A stretch of 64,000 bases of DNA from assembly GCA_032768795.1 (NCBI GenBank), contig CP136490.1, forward strand, positions 1,178,001 through 1,242,000. The letters run 5' to 3'. The translations under genes were made by a program, and so were the position numbers. Positions 34,197-45,811 of this stretch are shown here, piece after piece; positions within the stretch are counted from its first letter, which is position 1; each line of letters opens with the position of its first letter. The notes beneath the pieces were generated by a model. The model was not told the origin of the DNA. It did not search any database and worked only from the letters and a program-made list of their open reading frames with translations. Origin of the DNA: Tremella fuciformis (lineage: Eukaryota; Basidiomycota; Tremellomycetes; Tremellales; Tremellaceae).

Positions 34197-36438
34197 ATGG
34201 CGCGGCGACGGACGAGACTTCGCAAAGCGGCTTTGAAAGAGGAGGCCAAGAAGCTCACCCGAGGGCAGGCTCGCTCGACTGGGGAGCAACCAGTCTTCGA
34301 GTCTCTGGAGAACACGCCTAGCTTGGACGGCGACGACGATGAGAGCCATGAGGGGAGCGCTGCAAGCATTGTTGGTGACTTTGAGGATCTCAGCCGGGAT
34401 CACAGCAAGGGCGCCGAAGAGGACGCGCCGATATACACGCCGGAAAGTTTCACGCCTCTACCTCGATCACTCGTCACTGGCATCCGCTCGAGAGCAGCCA
34501 CGCCGAAGCGGAAACTTGGGGCAAATATCATCTTGGACGAGTTGCCTGATCGCCTACAATCGCCTGGTGCTGGTCCATCCCGACAACACGGTGGTGCGTC
34601 ACACTTCCAGCCACCTTCCCTTTTCTCTACGACCATGATGCCGGAGGTTGTAGCCCAGAACGGCGAGATCAAGGTCGAGCTCGTTCGATCCGAAGGAGCA
34701 ACGGTGTCAGAAGGAGGATTGTTACTTCCCGCTCATGTTGTGATGGGCGCCGACGTGGGGGAGGACGACATCACCCCACCTCGTGATCTGGACGGCGTTC
34801 ACTTTCTTGACGACGATTCTTCGCGGGTGAAGCTAATCTCAACTTCCCTTCCACGCAGTCTAACCGTCAGGGCGTCACGAGGTACTTCGACCCCGACGTG
34901 GATAATATGGATGAGGAGGCGACGTTTCTAGCCACTGCAGACCAAAGCAAACTGTGTATCAAGTGCAAACGCCCGGGGCACAATCGGAAAGATTGTCCTC
35001 ATATCATGGTCCGTAACTCTCCTACGGTCTGCAAATTGAAGTATTCATATCAGTGCACAATATGCGGAGTCGAAGACGACCACGAGCGTAAAGACTGTCC
35101 TATGGGCGTCGTATGCTTTAATTGCGGACAAAGAGGTCATCGCGTAGAAGTGTGTCTTCCTCCTTTACTCGCTGTCCTGCCTTCGATTGACGAGAAGACT
35201 TGCAAAGAACCGAGAGCAGACAACCGCAGAGGCTGTGCACTTTGCGGAAACCAGAACCATCGGCGTGCGGTGAGTATCATGGCCTTCTCGCCTTTCATTT
35301 TCTTATGCACAGGGCTGTCCCATGATCTGGCGCATATACTCATACATGAGCAAAGCTGCCCGAGAAGAGAAGCTGCGACAGAAGGCTGCGGCGCAGGGCT
35401 GGGCTAAAGAGGCGATCGGCGGTGCTGCATACGAGGAATGGTGCTACAACTGCGCCAGAGAAGGGCATTTTGGTGACGTGAGTGGTTGTACTGCATCAAT
35501 TTACGAGATTGGTTTGACAACAGGATTGTCCGGAAAGAAGAGGATCTTTGACCAAATTGCTAGCCCCCTCTGCTTTCAGCAAGGAGATGGCTCAACGAGG
35601 CCCATATCGCTTCGCCAGTCTCGGGCGACCTCAGGGAGCGTCTCGCTCCACAGCCACGCCGACGCATCACCTCTTCTCTGAAGATGCAGAGTCGTCACCC
35701 CTGGTGTTACCGAATGAGTCCACAAATTATCTCCCTTCGGCTCCGGGCAAGAAGACTAAGGAGAAGGCTAAGCGACGCTTGCAGGAGCTCGAAGCGGGAG
35801 AGATTGGCAGCGACGAGGAGGAATTCTTCACGAATGGTTCAGCGTTTCGACGGAGTGGATCGCATCAAGGCATTGAACGTTCAATGAACCATTCCGGTCG
35901 GGGTGGCAAAATGCGACCATGGGACTCGGAGAAGAGAGGCGGATCCGCCGACCGAAGTAGTCGAACGCCGTTCAGCCATAAGGATTTCATGAGCAAGCCC
36001 ACTCCCAACTCAGCACCAAAGATGGTCTTTGGCAAAATTTCAGGGCGGGCTTTCGACTCTCCAGTACCCCAGCGCCCTGGCTCTGCCTTGGGTCGTCGGC
36101 TGGAAGGCGGAAGGATGGACAGTCCGGTAAACAGGTTCAAGCAGCAAAACGGAGTCCGCCCATCCAGTCCTGCGGGGAGTGTCTCGAGTCAAGGGAGCGG
36201 AAGAAGCAAAGCCAAGAGGCAACGCGAAGATCCGGGTCGGGACTGGGAGGTAGAGTGGAGATCGAAAGGCAATGGCGGGGGTCCAGTGTCAAGTTGGGGC
36301 AAGGATCTGGACCGGGAGATGCTGGCCGATAGGTTGCACAAGACGTCCAGTCCAGCGCTGAGCGCAGGCGGAAAGAGTACACCCAGGTCGAACGGAAAAC
36401 CCGCAGTCAGTGGGCAGAAGTATCGTGGCGGATACTAA
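34197..36438 (+). CDS. TRAMP-type zinc-knuckle protein (Air1/2-like)
   Basis: A nuclear RNA-surveillance adaptor candidate. Exons 34197-34826, 34859-35269, 35313-35477 and 35524-36438 give 706 codons. Five CCHC knuckles follow one another: CIKCKRPGHNRKDC, CTICGVEDDHERKDC, CFNCGQRGHRVEVC, CALCGNQNHRRAGC (across intron 2) and CYNCAREGHFGDDC (across intron 3). Five tandem knuckles in a protein with disordered flanks is the Air1/Air2 layout, where they hold Trf4/5 and RNA. The N-terminal 240 residues are acidic and disordered; the C-terminal 300 are basic and Ser/Gly-rich, longer than in yeast Air2. Intron 1 is 32 nt. Confidence 0.85.
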
Positions 36439-38202
36439 GTTGTATTGCATTGCATGCCCTATGTGCCACTTTGCCACATATGTCTCGTTCCTGAGCCACC
36501 ATTGAAAAAGCGTTGCGAGACAAGTGAAGATTTCTTGTCCCGACTTCTCTTCAGCTTCTGCGCTTTTTTGCTCTATCATCAGCATACAAGCTCCTACGAG
36601 TCGTCGGAGAAGGTACAAGTCCCAGTTTGAGGGTCACCGAGTGGTCTACGGCCTCGGTCTCCCATAGTAGAGGACAGACATGATGGCCAAATTCGCGTCG
36701 GGGATGGGCAGCCGGGCTTACGGACTACTCGACATGCGATGCACGAAATGAGATGAGCCAGACCAGCAAAACTGGCTAGAATGAACGCTCAATCACCACA
36801 CTATTGATTACAGATCGACTACCAGAAAAATTGAGCGATTTCGAACTTTGCAGGTCATATCCTTTGACCATGCGGACTCACCCTATTCGCACTCCGCCTA
36901 TCAGCACATTTTAACGAGACACAGCGTGCTATCGGGAGGACGAGGAGTCGGTGCTTGGATGGCTGCGACTAGAGAGCTGAGTGTCGAGCAAGAGAGGGGA
37001 ACAGATCTGGTTCTTTCCAGCGAAAAACACCGATGGTTGGCGATACACGTTTCAGTCTGCCAGTCGCCCTCGGTTATCAAGACCCCTCCAGCCTGGCCAC
37101 GGCGCCAAAGCTAAAGAGTAGTATAGCCCCTCTGACGTCTCTGACATGTATGACGACGCCCGTCGGAGCCAGTCGACGCGCAGCCTTACAGCTAAAGCGA
37201 GAGAGCGATCTTTTCTGCCCCAAGACACGCTTCAATCCAAACCAGGACGTGCAGCCAGCAAGCTCGCTTAGCACCTGCACCATTATCAGGCCTACCCCTC
37301 GCACAGCGCTCGAATCAGCCCGTCCGTTCTCGCAAACCCCGCTTCTAGAACAATTCGCAGCCCGCCATCGCGAGGACTGTCCGATCCCACCCGTCTCAAT
37401 TGACACTCCGCCCGCTCACCGAGTGGTCGTCCTTTCGCCCGCCACCCCGCGTCCTGCATGCCCGCGCACCTCCGCCCTCCCCTCGTGGCGCAGCGCGAAG
37501 CGAAGCGAGGCGTGGCCTCGTAGAACGGCTCCAGGCTGGCCTGACGGACAATATGGAAGGACGATCGGCTCACGGGATTTTGCACGCGAGCTCGCTGCGT
37601 GCAGACGACGCGTTCGCGCATTTCTCTGACGAGTCACCCATTGACGCTCCGCCTTCCCCGACATGACATGCACCCATTTTCTCTTCCTCGTTGGCGCCTC
37701 TTTGCACTGCATGATTCTCACCCCTTAAGTGTCTCGTCTTTAGCTCTGCACCTCTTTTCTTGTCGCCTTGCTTCTCTCCATCACCCTCCAGCACTACCGT
37801 CTACCAATCCAGGCCGTCAGCCCGTACAGATCCTACGTCACCTTCGTCACGGCCTTTCACTTCACCGGGCATAGCCTACTCAGCGTCATTTCTGGAACCC
37901 GAGCGATCGATCCTATCGTCTCCTCCGGGAAACATAGATAAACCCTATCTGATAGAGCGATCCTAGATATCCCATCACCAGCATCACACATCATCCACCA
38001 GCCTCACGTCGCTCACACCGCTCTCCATCTGATCTTTATCTATCTCAGCACCACCGATCGCCTCTCATCTGACCCGTCTGACTACTCATCGGGTCCGTCT
38101 TTCCTCGCTAGCGCCAGCGCAGCCCTGTCCTCGAAAGACCCTCTTTTGAGCGACCCTCCAACCCTTCCACGGTCTGCAGCAAGCCCAAGGGCCGCAAGCG
38201 TC
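36439..38202. other. Long intergenic/leader region
   Basis: 1.76 kb between two plus-strand genes, the longest gap in the window. From about 37650 to 38200 it is strongly C/T-rich and reads like a long 5' leader of the next gene. A 198-codon open frame (37033-37629) has no family resemblance and low-complexity composition, so I leave it uncalled. A distal promoter, an uncalled gene or a non-coding transcript are all possible. Confidence 0.4.
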
Positions 38203-38740
38203 ATGCAGGCAATGATGGGCGCAAATCCTGCCATGTTGACCCCTCAGGCGAGGTATGCAATGGTCCAAGCCGAGCTTAGGCAGATCAAGTCGGCTCCAAT
38301 TCTCGACCCAAATTTCAACGCTGTCGTCAGGTAGTGAGTCCTCTCCGTCTTTGGCTTCGGCACAGCTGACTCTGGTGTCAGTCTCGACACGTTGAACAAG
38401 CTGATCGACGCGATCATCGCGCTCTCGGGGCCTAATGCGATCAGAGAGTGGTTGATGGAGGTGACTGCATTCTTGGGGGCATGCCAGAAACGCACGTTCC
38501 AGCGGATGCCCTTGTAGGTCCGTTCCATCCGTCCGACAGCGCACTCGGTTGACGTCAGAAACATGCACGAGAAGCAGGCGGTCATGTCGTTCTGCACGTA
38601 CTGGAGACGAATGACGCAGCCGCCCGTGAGTGTCAGAATGGTTGTCCCAGCACGAGACTGATTGCCAGTTCCTCATGGGCCGACCTGAATGCCAGATCGT
38701 CGTCATCACCCTGCAGGAGTACATTCAGCGACTTCCATGA
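38203..38740 (+). CDS. Unknown small helical protein
   Basis: I do not recognise the family. Exons 38203-38333, 38382-38513, 38559-38625 and 38669-38740 give 133 codons with consistent phases and introns of 43-48 nt, which supports a real gene. The sequence is alpha-helical and soluble: Met-rich start, RYAMVQAELRQIKSAPIL, YLDTLNKLIDAIIALSGP, SFCTYWRRMTQPPF, and a C-terminal strand/helix QIVVITLQEYIQRLP. The frame is open about 19 codons upstream of the ATG, so an upstream exon is possible. It is convergent with AHA1 (258 bp). Confidence 0.7.
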
Positions 38741-38998
38741 GTGGGCTGACCGGACTGCGACTCAGCATCCACTTGCCCATGTACTCATATACCGCTGCTG
38801 TGTCCGTCACGGATCTTTGACAGTTTCTGTGTATGTATATTGCATGTGCGTCTGCCTTGTAAATATGCAAATGCCGTTGACATCTTTCGCCGCCGGTCCG
38901 CGAGTATCTCAGATTCAGCGAGATATCGCCCATCCTCCACAGGGAGGCCTAGAGGATCGTGCCTAGCCTGCACAACATATCAGCCTCCATGCCCCTGA

Positions 38999-40569
38999 TT
39001 ATTCCCGGAATGTCGACCACACAACCGCGACAAGCACTGCTGAGAGGCCAAACACAAGCGCGCCGCCTACGAGTGACGAGTCGGGTATCCGCGGCCAGCT
39101 GCCGCGGGCCGGAGCCTTTGTTGTTTTTGGCCGTTTGCGCGGGCGTGTGCGATGGGACTGAGACGAGGAGGAGAGCACTAACCCCATCTGTTTCAACCTG
39201 ATCAAGTCAGCTCCATCTAAGCGTTACGATGTGCGAGAACGGCTTACCCTCTGATGTAGAATGTGTCCAGCGCACGCTCGACCTCATCCTGGCAACCAAC
39301 AGGCACTCCTTCCAGCTTGAATGTCGCTTTCATTTAGCAATTTGTAATTGACACGACACAAAGCCAAGCAAGGACTAACCTGTTGTTGACTCCGAGCCTT
39401 GCTCAAGAGTCATCGTCATGGTCCCGTAGTGATCTGCACGTCAGCTTCGCCAGGCTCGGACGGGCTCTGCACAACGCACCTGATGGCCACTGCGGATTCC
39501 TCGCCTGCCAGCTCTGCACGAGCTTTTTCGGCGCATCGACAGTGACGACCTTTCCTCGAACATTGCCCGCAAAGAGCTCAAAAGGAGCATCGGGTGTCAA
39601 ACTCAGCTTCTGCGTCAGCCGCACAAATTCGTAACACTCGAAACGACATACCTTTGCGGGAGCCCTCGACCACATAGGAATTTTGGTCTCGTCCGTCAAC
39701 AAGCCCCAAAGATCGTCTGCGCTCGCTCGCAACTCTGCCTTGACCTCGACTGTCGCAACGGACCCGACATCGGCTTTCTTCTCCTCGGCCTTGGCTGGCT
39801 TGGCCTCTTCTGGAGCTTTGGTCGGCGGCGCGGGGGAGTAGTGGCCCGAAGAGGCGTTGGGCGTGGACGTGCCGGACCCAGAGGCGGACGGGGCATCGGG
39901 CGTGCCGTGCGCCTCGAGCAATGCCGGGCGCAGTCCGTTGAACTTGGCAGACAGGACACCCGGCAAGGCCTTTTTGGCGAGAGCAAGCACGGTCTGTGCG
40001 TCGGACGAAGAGGCGGTCGTCAAGCGGAACTCGTACTGCGAGCAGTCAGCGACCATATAGGCAACGCCGGTCCCTGGCAGCATACGGGGGAGCGGATGAC
40101 TCACGACGTAGTCTGATAAGCCATCGATGGCCTCGTGGCTCACTTCCGGCACTTTGACTGTCCCCTTAACTTCCTCGCCATCTTTGCTCTCGCCCTTCCA
40201 CGACATCTCCACTTCAAGGTCGTAGATCGTCAACAGCCTACCGCATCAGGGCTGCGTGCCACAAGAGGACAGCTGACCACTCACTTGCCCTTCCTTTGTC
40301 CGAGATCACAGTCTCCCGAGACATTGGTGACGGAAACGATCTCGACGCCCTCGGCCGAGGTACCGGGCAGAGTCTTGCGGACCCACTCATGTGCCCACGG
40401 TCCGCAGTTCTTGTTCTGCATATTAGCCGTGTTCGTGACGTCGGGGACGACCACGAGGACGAGGCCGAGCGATACGCCGAGCCTGTAGGCATAGGCTGGC
40501 AAAATATTAGCTACTCACCCTCCAGTGGTAGGTCTGTTGGTACGCCGTGAGGGGTGTCGGAGCTGCCAT
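38999..40569 (-). CDS. AHA1: Hsp90 ATPase activator Aha1 with hydrophobic C-terminal tail
   Basis: A co-chaperone that stimulates Hsp90 ATPase. Exons 40569-40519, 40415-40285, 40237-40105, 40035-39652, 39609-39480, 39433-39380, 39326-39248 and 39197-38999 give 386 codons. The N-terminal domain reads TYHWRNKNCGPWAHEW and LLTIYDLEVEMSWKG. The AHSA1 C-terminal domain reads ASADDLWGLLTDETKIPMW, FELFAGNVRGKV, KKLVQSWQARNPQWPS and ATFKLEGVPVGCQDEVERAL. Aha1 proteins usually end near GLKQMG. Here about 55 residues follow: a basic linker (RPRKRPKTTK) and a 20-residue apolar stretch (SSLVGGALVFGLSAVLVAVV) four residues from the end region, like a tail anchor. Intron 1 is 103 nt. Confidence 0.9.
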
Positions 40570-40811
40570 GCTGCCTGTCTGCTGTGCGAGCTGTTTCGTC
40601 GAGGGCGAGGGACAATGCCAAATGGTCAAGGGGTCTTGTGTCCGGCGACACGTCTTTCCAGAACATTCAGGTCACGTGAATCGGCGCCGACTTCGGATTC
40701 GAGCGATCTCGGAGATGTATCGTGCGCATGCATGTATGTATGTAGGCAGGAGGAGCGCCCCGGCTGATGAAGTGATGCTGAGAGATACTGATGTACAACG
40801 TCTATTTGTTC

Positions 40812-43800
40812 TTACAAGGCCAGACTTGCCAAGCGGCGGAACACGTTCCCTGCGTTGCCGGACGGCTCGAGCATTTTGCTGCGTTCGAAGAGAGCCTGCC
40901 TGTCAGTATGGGCAAGGCAAGCCAGGGATATTGGCACTGACGTCTTCATTCATGATGACTGGAGTGTCCATTATGAGCTGCCTGAACGCCTCACTCGGTG
41001 CACCAGTGATCATCGGGCCTTTCTGCTGACATTCCGGGATGGACGAGAGGATTTGCCCAAAGCGCACGAATTTGTCCCATTGTATCATGCCGTCTTCACG
41101 TTTGTCTTCTGGTCGGACACTTTGAAGTCGGCTGACTAGTACGAGGATGGTCGGTCTGATAATGAGAACAGCGCCACGACGTAGCAGAGACGACTCACAG
41201 GAGTGGTATGGCCGGGCGTCCATGCGAAATGTCCGCTTGTAATGCCCGCCTGTAATGCACATACGCGCCGCGCGGGTCCACGAGCTTGAGATGGCTCTGG
41301 AAGTCTTTCTCGATGTTCGGACTGATCTGAACGAGAGCATGAGTCGCTCCAAGCCGATGTACACTGGTCTCCTGCATGCCGGAGATCATCGCATAGAGTG
41401 AATCGTAGTTGTTATTCCGCCGAAGTTGCCGGGAGATCTGCACAAATTGCTCATATACTCTAGCTCGATTGCGAGGTTTCGGGTTGGCCAATATGAGAGT
41501 CGAGACCCAGCGCGACAGATGATTAAAGAAGTCGATAGCCTTCCCGACCGGGCCTTCTTCCTCCTTCCCAAGATCATGCCGTAGAATGTCGCGAGGTCGA
41601 ATGGAGGAGAAAAGTTCCCATTGCATTTTTGTGAGCTCAGCCGCGAATGTCCGAGGATCGGTCGTGAGCAGAGTCTGCACTGCGCTGGCCCATTTTGAGG
41701 CGCCAGTGTCATCCTGACGAAGATCGGATGGGTAGCGCGGTTCAGAGCCGGAGCGTTTCCGGGGGATACTGCCAGACTCATTGGCATTGGCGGCGAGAGA
41801 AGAAGAGGATACGGAGCCATTCGACCCATTGAGTGGCGTGGAAATGCTCGACTTCTCCAGGGCCGAATCGTAGTCGTACAGCACGTCGGTGTCGATGACC
41901 AGCTCTGATGGGGACGATAGAGCAAGACTGTCGCTCTTGACTTTCATAGCCCACGATGTATCGACATCGACAACGTTCTCAAGATTTTGTTCCATCTTGA
42001 TCAGATCCTCCGTCATGTGCGCCATGAAAGTGTGTTTGAGATTGAGCTGGATTATGCGTAGGAATAGGGCGTGAGTCTCGTCATCCTTCAGATCACCGGG
42101 ATATGCGTGAGCCCATTTAATAAGAGCGCCCGTGATCCTGCAGTTCAGCATTAGTTTGCAAGTGGAGACTGATGACTGACTTCATCAAAGCCCACAGCTT
42201 GATGTCTTGGGACACTGCATGCGCCTCGATCTCCGTCAACCGATCGAAAAACTCCTGCATGAGCTCGTGCGGTTTACAAAACCGCCGAAAGGTCATGAAA
42301 AAAGTATCGATAAAAGCTTCGTCTGCAACCGATACGATTTTCCCGAAAAGTTTACCGAACAGGTCCTCAAGACTGATGTAAGCTGGGGGATCCGGCGTGT
42401 CTGATGCGTTGGTGGGCGCGAGGGATTGACTTGTAGTTGCCTTTTCCATCGGAAGTGAGAGCTCTGTCGACTCTCTCGCTGGTGCAGTCGAAGAAGGTGC
42501 CGGTTCTTCTGCTGCGCTCGTTAAAGGTGCTCTCGTCATCCATTGCAAACTCGACGAGCTAGAATGTGATTCGGAACCGCGAGTGTGCCTCTTGTCGGCA
42601 GATGCGGACATAGCCAATGCTTGCCGCCACATGATCTGGTCCGTACCCGTGGACGCATCCGACTCCACAGCTGAGCCGAGTGCGTCAGCTGGGGATGTGA
42701 GCGGCGCAGAAGTATTGACGACATTTTGAGGTTCTTGCAACGAAGTGGCGATCCGTCGTTGATGGCGTCCTGTTGTGTGAGTACACTTGCGCCCGACATT
42801 CGACACGAGGTAAGACATCAAAGGACCCACGGTTGCGTTGCTCAATCTTGTACAACAACCAACGTAACCCGTTTCGCATTTTGCTTTTGCCTTCTGACAA
42901 CGTCGCCGATACTTCGATCAGACCGACATTGAAGGGTTCGCCAATTGCATTGCCGGTCGCAGCTGGGACTTGCAACTCGTCGATCAGATCCGACTTGCAA
43001 GCGAAGATGACCATGGGCAGCGCCTGACTCGATAAACGCTCTGAGCAAGGGTAAGCGGAGGAGCTTGCCTCAGTCATGCGTGCTCACCAATCACGTCCTT
43101 GAGGCCATTCAGACTATCTCGTCGCGTGCTGTCGTAGCAAAAGATGACCGCCGACACTTTTCTCACGCCCGAAGGCCAGAGATCATCTCCGGGGCGCAGA
43201 TCCGCGATGTTCACCTCCAAGAGCTCCAACGTCCATGGGTGTTTGAGCTTCCCATTTGGCTCAACCTTTCCATAGTGAGCAGTGGCTACGGATCGTGAGC
43301 ATGTGACGATCAAGATCTGGGCTGTACGGCTAACCTCGAAAGCCTCCTAGGTCAAGGGGCTTTGAAGCTGTCAACCAGTTCTTCAAAGCTTTCAGGATCA
43401 GCCTTGTCTTCCCGACTCCAGCATGTCCTATGACGGGAATAACCAGGTCCGGTCCCTCAACCTTCCTGTCAGCTACACTCTCCACTAGGGCGTACGACTC
43501 GCGTCTACTGGGGCAGGAGGACGAGGCGTCCGCTCGAGGCAAGTCTCCGCATCGGTGCTTCCAGATTGACTCCTGGTCCCTGCGTTCGCCTCCTCCTCGT
43601 CTAGCTCTTTGGACAAGGTCGATCTCCTCGGCCTCAAGCCAGCCTCATTCGTACTAGCTGGAAACCCAGGGCTGAGTGGCGATCCCGATTTACTCGAACT
43701 CGTATCGGACAGATCCATTTGACTTCGCAACCGCTGCATCGCCTCCTTGTCCTTGTCCGACAGCTTCTGTCTTGCCGAGTGTAACAAGGCGATCTGGACA

Positions 43801-44150
43801 GGGTTATGAGTCAGATCCTTGACCGGTGGCGGAGGCGGTTCTGGAGAAGCCGTTGGATCACCTTGCGAGAGGGTCCGATTCCGGTTTGCAAGCTGAGACG
43901 GCTTCAACGGTGATGTGGGTGTCACCGGCGACTTCTGCGAGAGCAGAGGTGAATGGAGAAGATTGGGCTGATCTGGCTTGTCGGCTTCCCCGATGGTGTA
44001 GGTGGAGATCTGCGAGAATATAGGTGCCTTTGCCCTGGCCTTGCCGGATAGCGAGAATGAGCGGGTAGGAGAGCGGAGACCTGCTCCATGTGCTCCTCCT
44101 GAGTTCGATGGACCAGCGTCTGGAGCCCGTTCGAGGTCCGGTTGGGCCAT
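40812..44150 (-). CDS. Ras-like GTPase domain fused to RasGEF
   Basis: A multidomain signalling protein. Exon 1 begins at 44150 and codes about 220 disordered Ser/Pro-rich residues. Its join to the next exon (ending 43335) is ambiguous (acceptor near 43463). Later exons: 43285-43088, 43040 to about 42830, about 42790-42181, 42137-41199, 41155-40942, 40895-40812. The Ras-like part has P-loop GHAGVGKT (43405-43428), KVSAVIFCYDSTRRDSLNGL, FACKSDL at the NKxD position and EVSA near G5, but no DTAGQ. The RasGEF-N part is LEDLFGKLFGKIV to DTFFMTFRRFCKP. The catalytic Cdc25 domain includes KMQWELFSSIRPRDILRHDL, ANPKPRNRARVYEQFVQIS, YAMISGMQETSVHRL and DGMIQWDKFVRFGQIL. Substrate Ras unknown. Confidence 0.85.
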
Positions 44151-45012
44151 GATGAAGCCTGTGGCTACAGATCAGGCGTGACACAAAGCTTCAGCTGGCC
44201 TATCAGCTTCCGGTAGTCCTACGCGACGACGCAAGACTGTGAGTGAGTGAGTCATGCGAAAGTCAAGGCCGCGAGGCAGTCTCGACGGGCAAGGAAGGGC
44301 GACGAGGATAAAGGACCCACCGAGCGCGTTCCGTTATTACTGATGCGGATCAGGGGAGAGCGCGGCAGATCACTCTGGCAGCGGTGCAGATACGACCTTG
44401 AGAGGCTTGCAGGCGAAGCGCAGAGGGCTCAGAGATTGGGGGCAGCTGATGAGAGTCGCGCAGAGGATTTGTGTGTATGTCCCGCTTTTCTACTTCGTGA
44501 TGGTGCGTGAGGGTTGTCCAGAAGGTCAGGTGAGACCTGAGCAGATCAGCGTCTGCCGGCGAGCATATAGCGATCTCTTTGTGGCTCATTGAGCTTCATA
44601 TGATCCTGTCGCATAAAGCATAGCTCTCTGGACAACGGGTCCTCGACTTTTGTCCATCAGGCGAGGACAAAACCGCCGAGTCCGACGAGCGGGGTTGAGC
44701 TATGGACTCACCGTCACGATGTCGTTCTAGCATGCTTTGTGATCCCAGAGCCCGTGGTCGATTCGCCTGTGAGAGTATGGCAGATGTCAGGCCGCGACAT
44801 CGGCCCAGGTCGTCGTGAGAAGCAGAGTACACAGTCGTCGTTGCGGACAATGTTGCGCACAGACGGGTCAGTGGCCCCAAAGCCCAGACAACTTTGAGGC
44901 AACCTCCACTTGACCACTTCGTCGTGCTGATCCCGGGTTTTTGGGTCTGACCAAACTCTATCTCTCGCACACTCTCTGACGATTCTTCTGAAACACGACC
45001 ACCACCCATCCC
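44151..45012. promoter_or_regulatory. Divergent promoter RasGEF / mitochondrial membrane protein
   Basis: 862 bp between divergent start codons. I find no supported gene or RNA; overlapping open frames on both strands have no family resemblance. Confidence 0.4.
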
Positions 45013-45692
45013 ATGCTGCCAAGAATACCCCTCCCTCACCGACCAGCTCTCGCCTCGGCCTCGCGCCCCAGACCAGCAACACCGCAGCGCCGGTTCTGGC
45101 ACCGCGACCCCAATTTTCGCCCGCCGCCCATCCGAGAACGCCTCCGGCCGCTCGTGCCGTTCCTCGTCTACTGGACGGTCGTCACGTCTCTCGCTGTGAA
45201 CCTCCTGCGCACGCGCAAACGATCAGAGGAGGAGCTCGGCCGGTCGCAGGCGCAGATCTCGGTGTTGGAGGGGTTGGTAAGGCGCTTACAAGCGTCCGCG
45301 GTGGGCGACGACGAGGTGCAGCGCGAGCTGGAGATGGTGGGGTTGAGACAGAGGGAGGTGACTACGGAATTGGGGGAGGAGATGAAGGAGGGCGGGTATG
45401 TGGGCTGGAAGGAGGCTCTGTTGGGGAGAAAAGGGAAGGACAGGGCCGTGGATGAGGAGGAAGCGGTAAGGGAATGGGTTGAAGGTGAGCCTGGCTGCCA
45501 TTGCTTGTGCTCCTCGACTCATGTGACTCATGCTCAGTCGTCAATGAGAGCACCAGACCTGCAGAAGTACCGTTACGAGGCCTTTCTGCGCCTCTACCCC
45601 TTACCCTACCACCGGCAATCGCTCCTGAAGCGGGGCAAACCTCTCGAGCGGGAGAGACACGCCGGGCACCTTCTTCACGGGTATACATGTAG
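45013..45692 (+). CDS. Predicted mitochondrial single-pass membrane protein
   Basis: Unrecognised 208-residue protein from exons 45013-45484 and 45538-45692. The first 45 residues are rich in Arg, Pro, Ala and Ser with almost no acids, and RRFWHRDP resembles a presequence cleavage context. Residues 46-65 form a membrane helix (LVPFLVYWTVVTSLAVNLL), followed by RTRKR and a coiled coil (about 70-120). The C terminus is Pro/Ala-rich. The layout resembles small inner-membrane assembly or scaffold proteins, but no family is claimed. It is convergent with the next gene (119 bp). Confidence 0.68.
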
Positions 45693-45811
45693 CATGCACA
45701 GCGGCTACTCGACAAACGCAGTGAACGCGCGGCCAATCTTGAGACGAGATGCCAGGAGTCCGCGGGCAACATGGCCTGGGCGTCCCGAGGAGGCATGTAC
45801 AGATCTGCATT

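Noticed and set aside
37033..37629. 198-codon frame in the long intergenic region
   Set aside because: No family resemblance, composition like non-coding GC-rich DNA, and overlapping equally long minus-strand frames.
38999..39205. Separate 68-codon tail-anchored micro-gene
   Set aside because: Upstream exons at 39326-39248 and 39433-39380 carry clear Aha1 sequence and splice into it in frame, so it is the end of AHA1.
40725..40750. ATGT-type microsatellite
   Set aside because: Only about three units in the spacer between AHA1 and the RasGEF gene; not informative.
43485..43505. 20-nt GTGGAG...GACAG intron as the join between exon 1 and the Ras-like domain
   Set aside because: It is too short and would create a TAG stop at the junction; the donor must lie further upstream.
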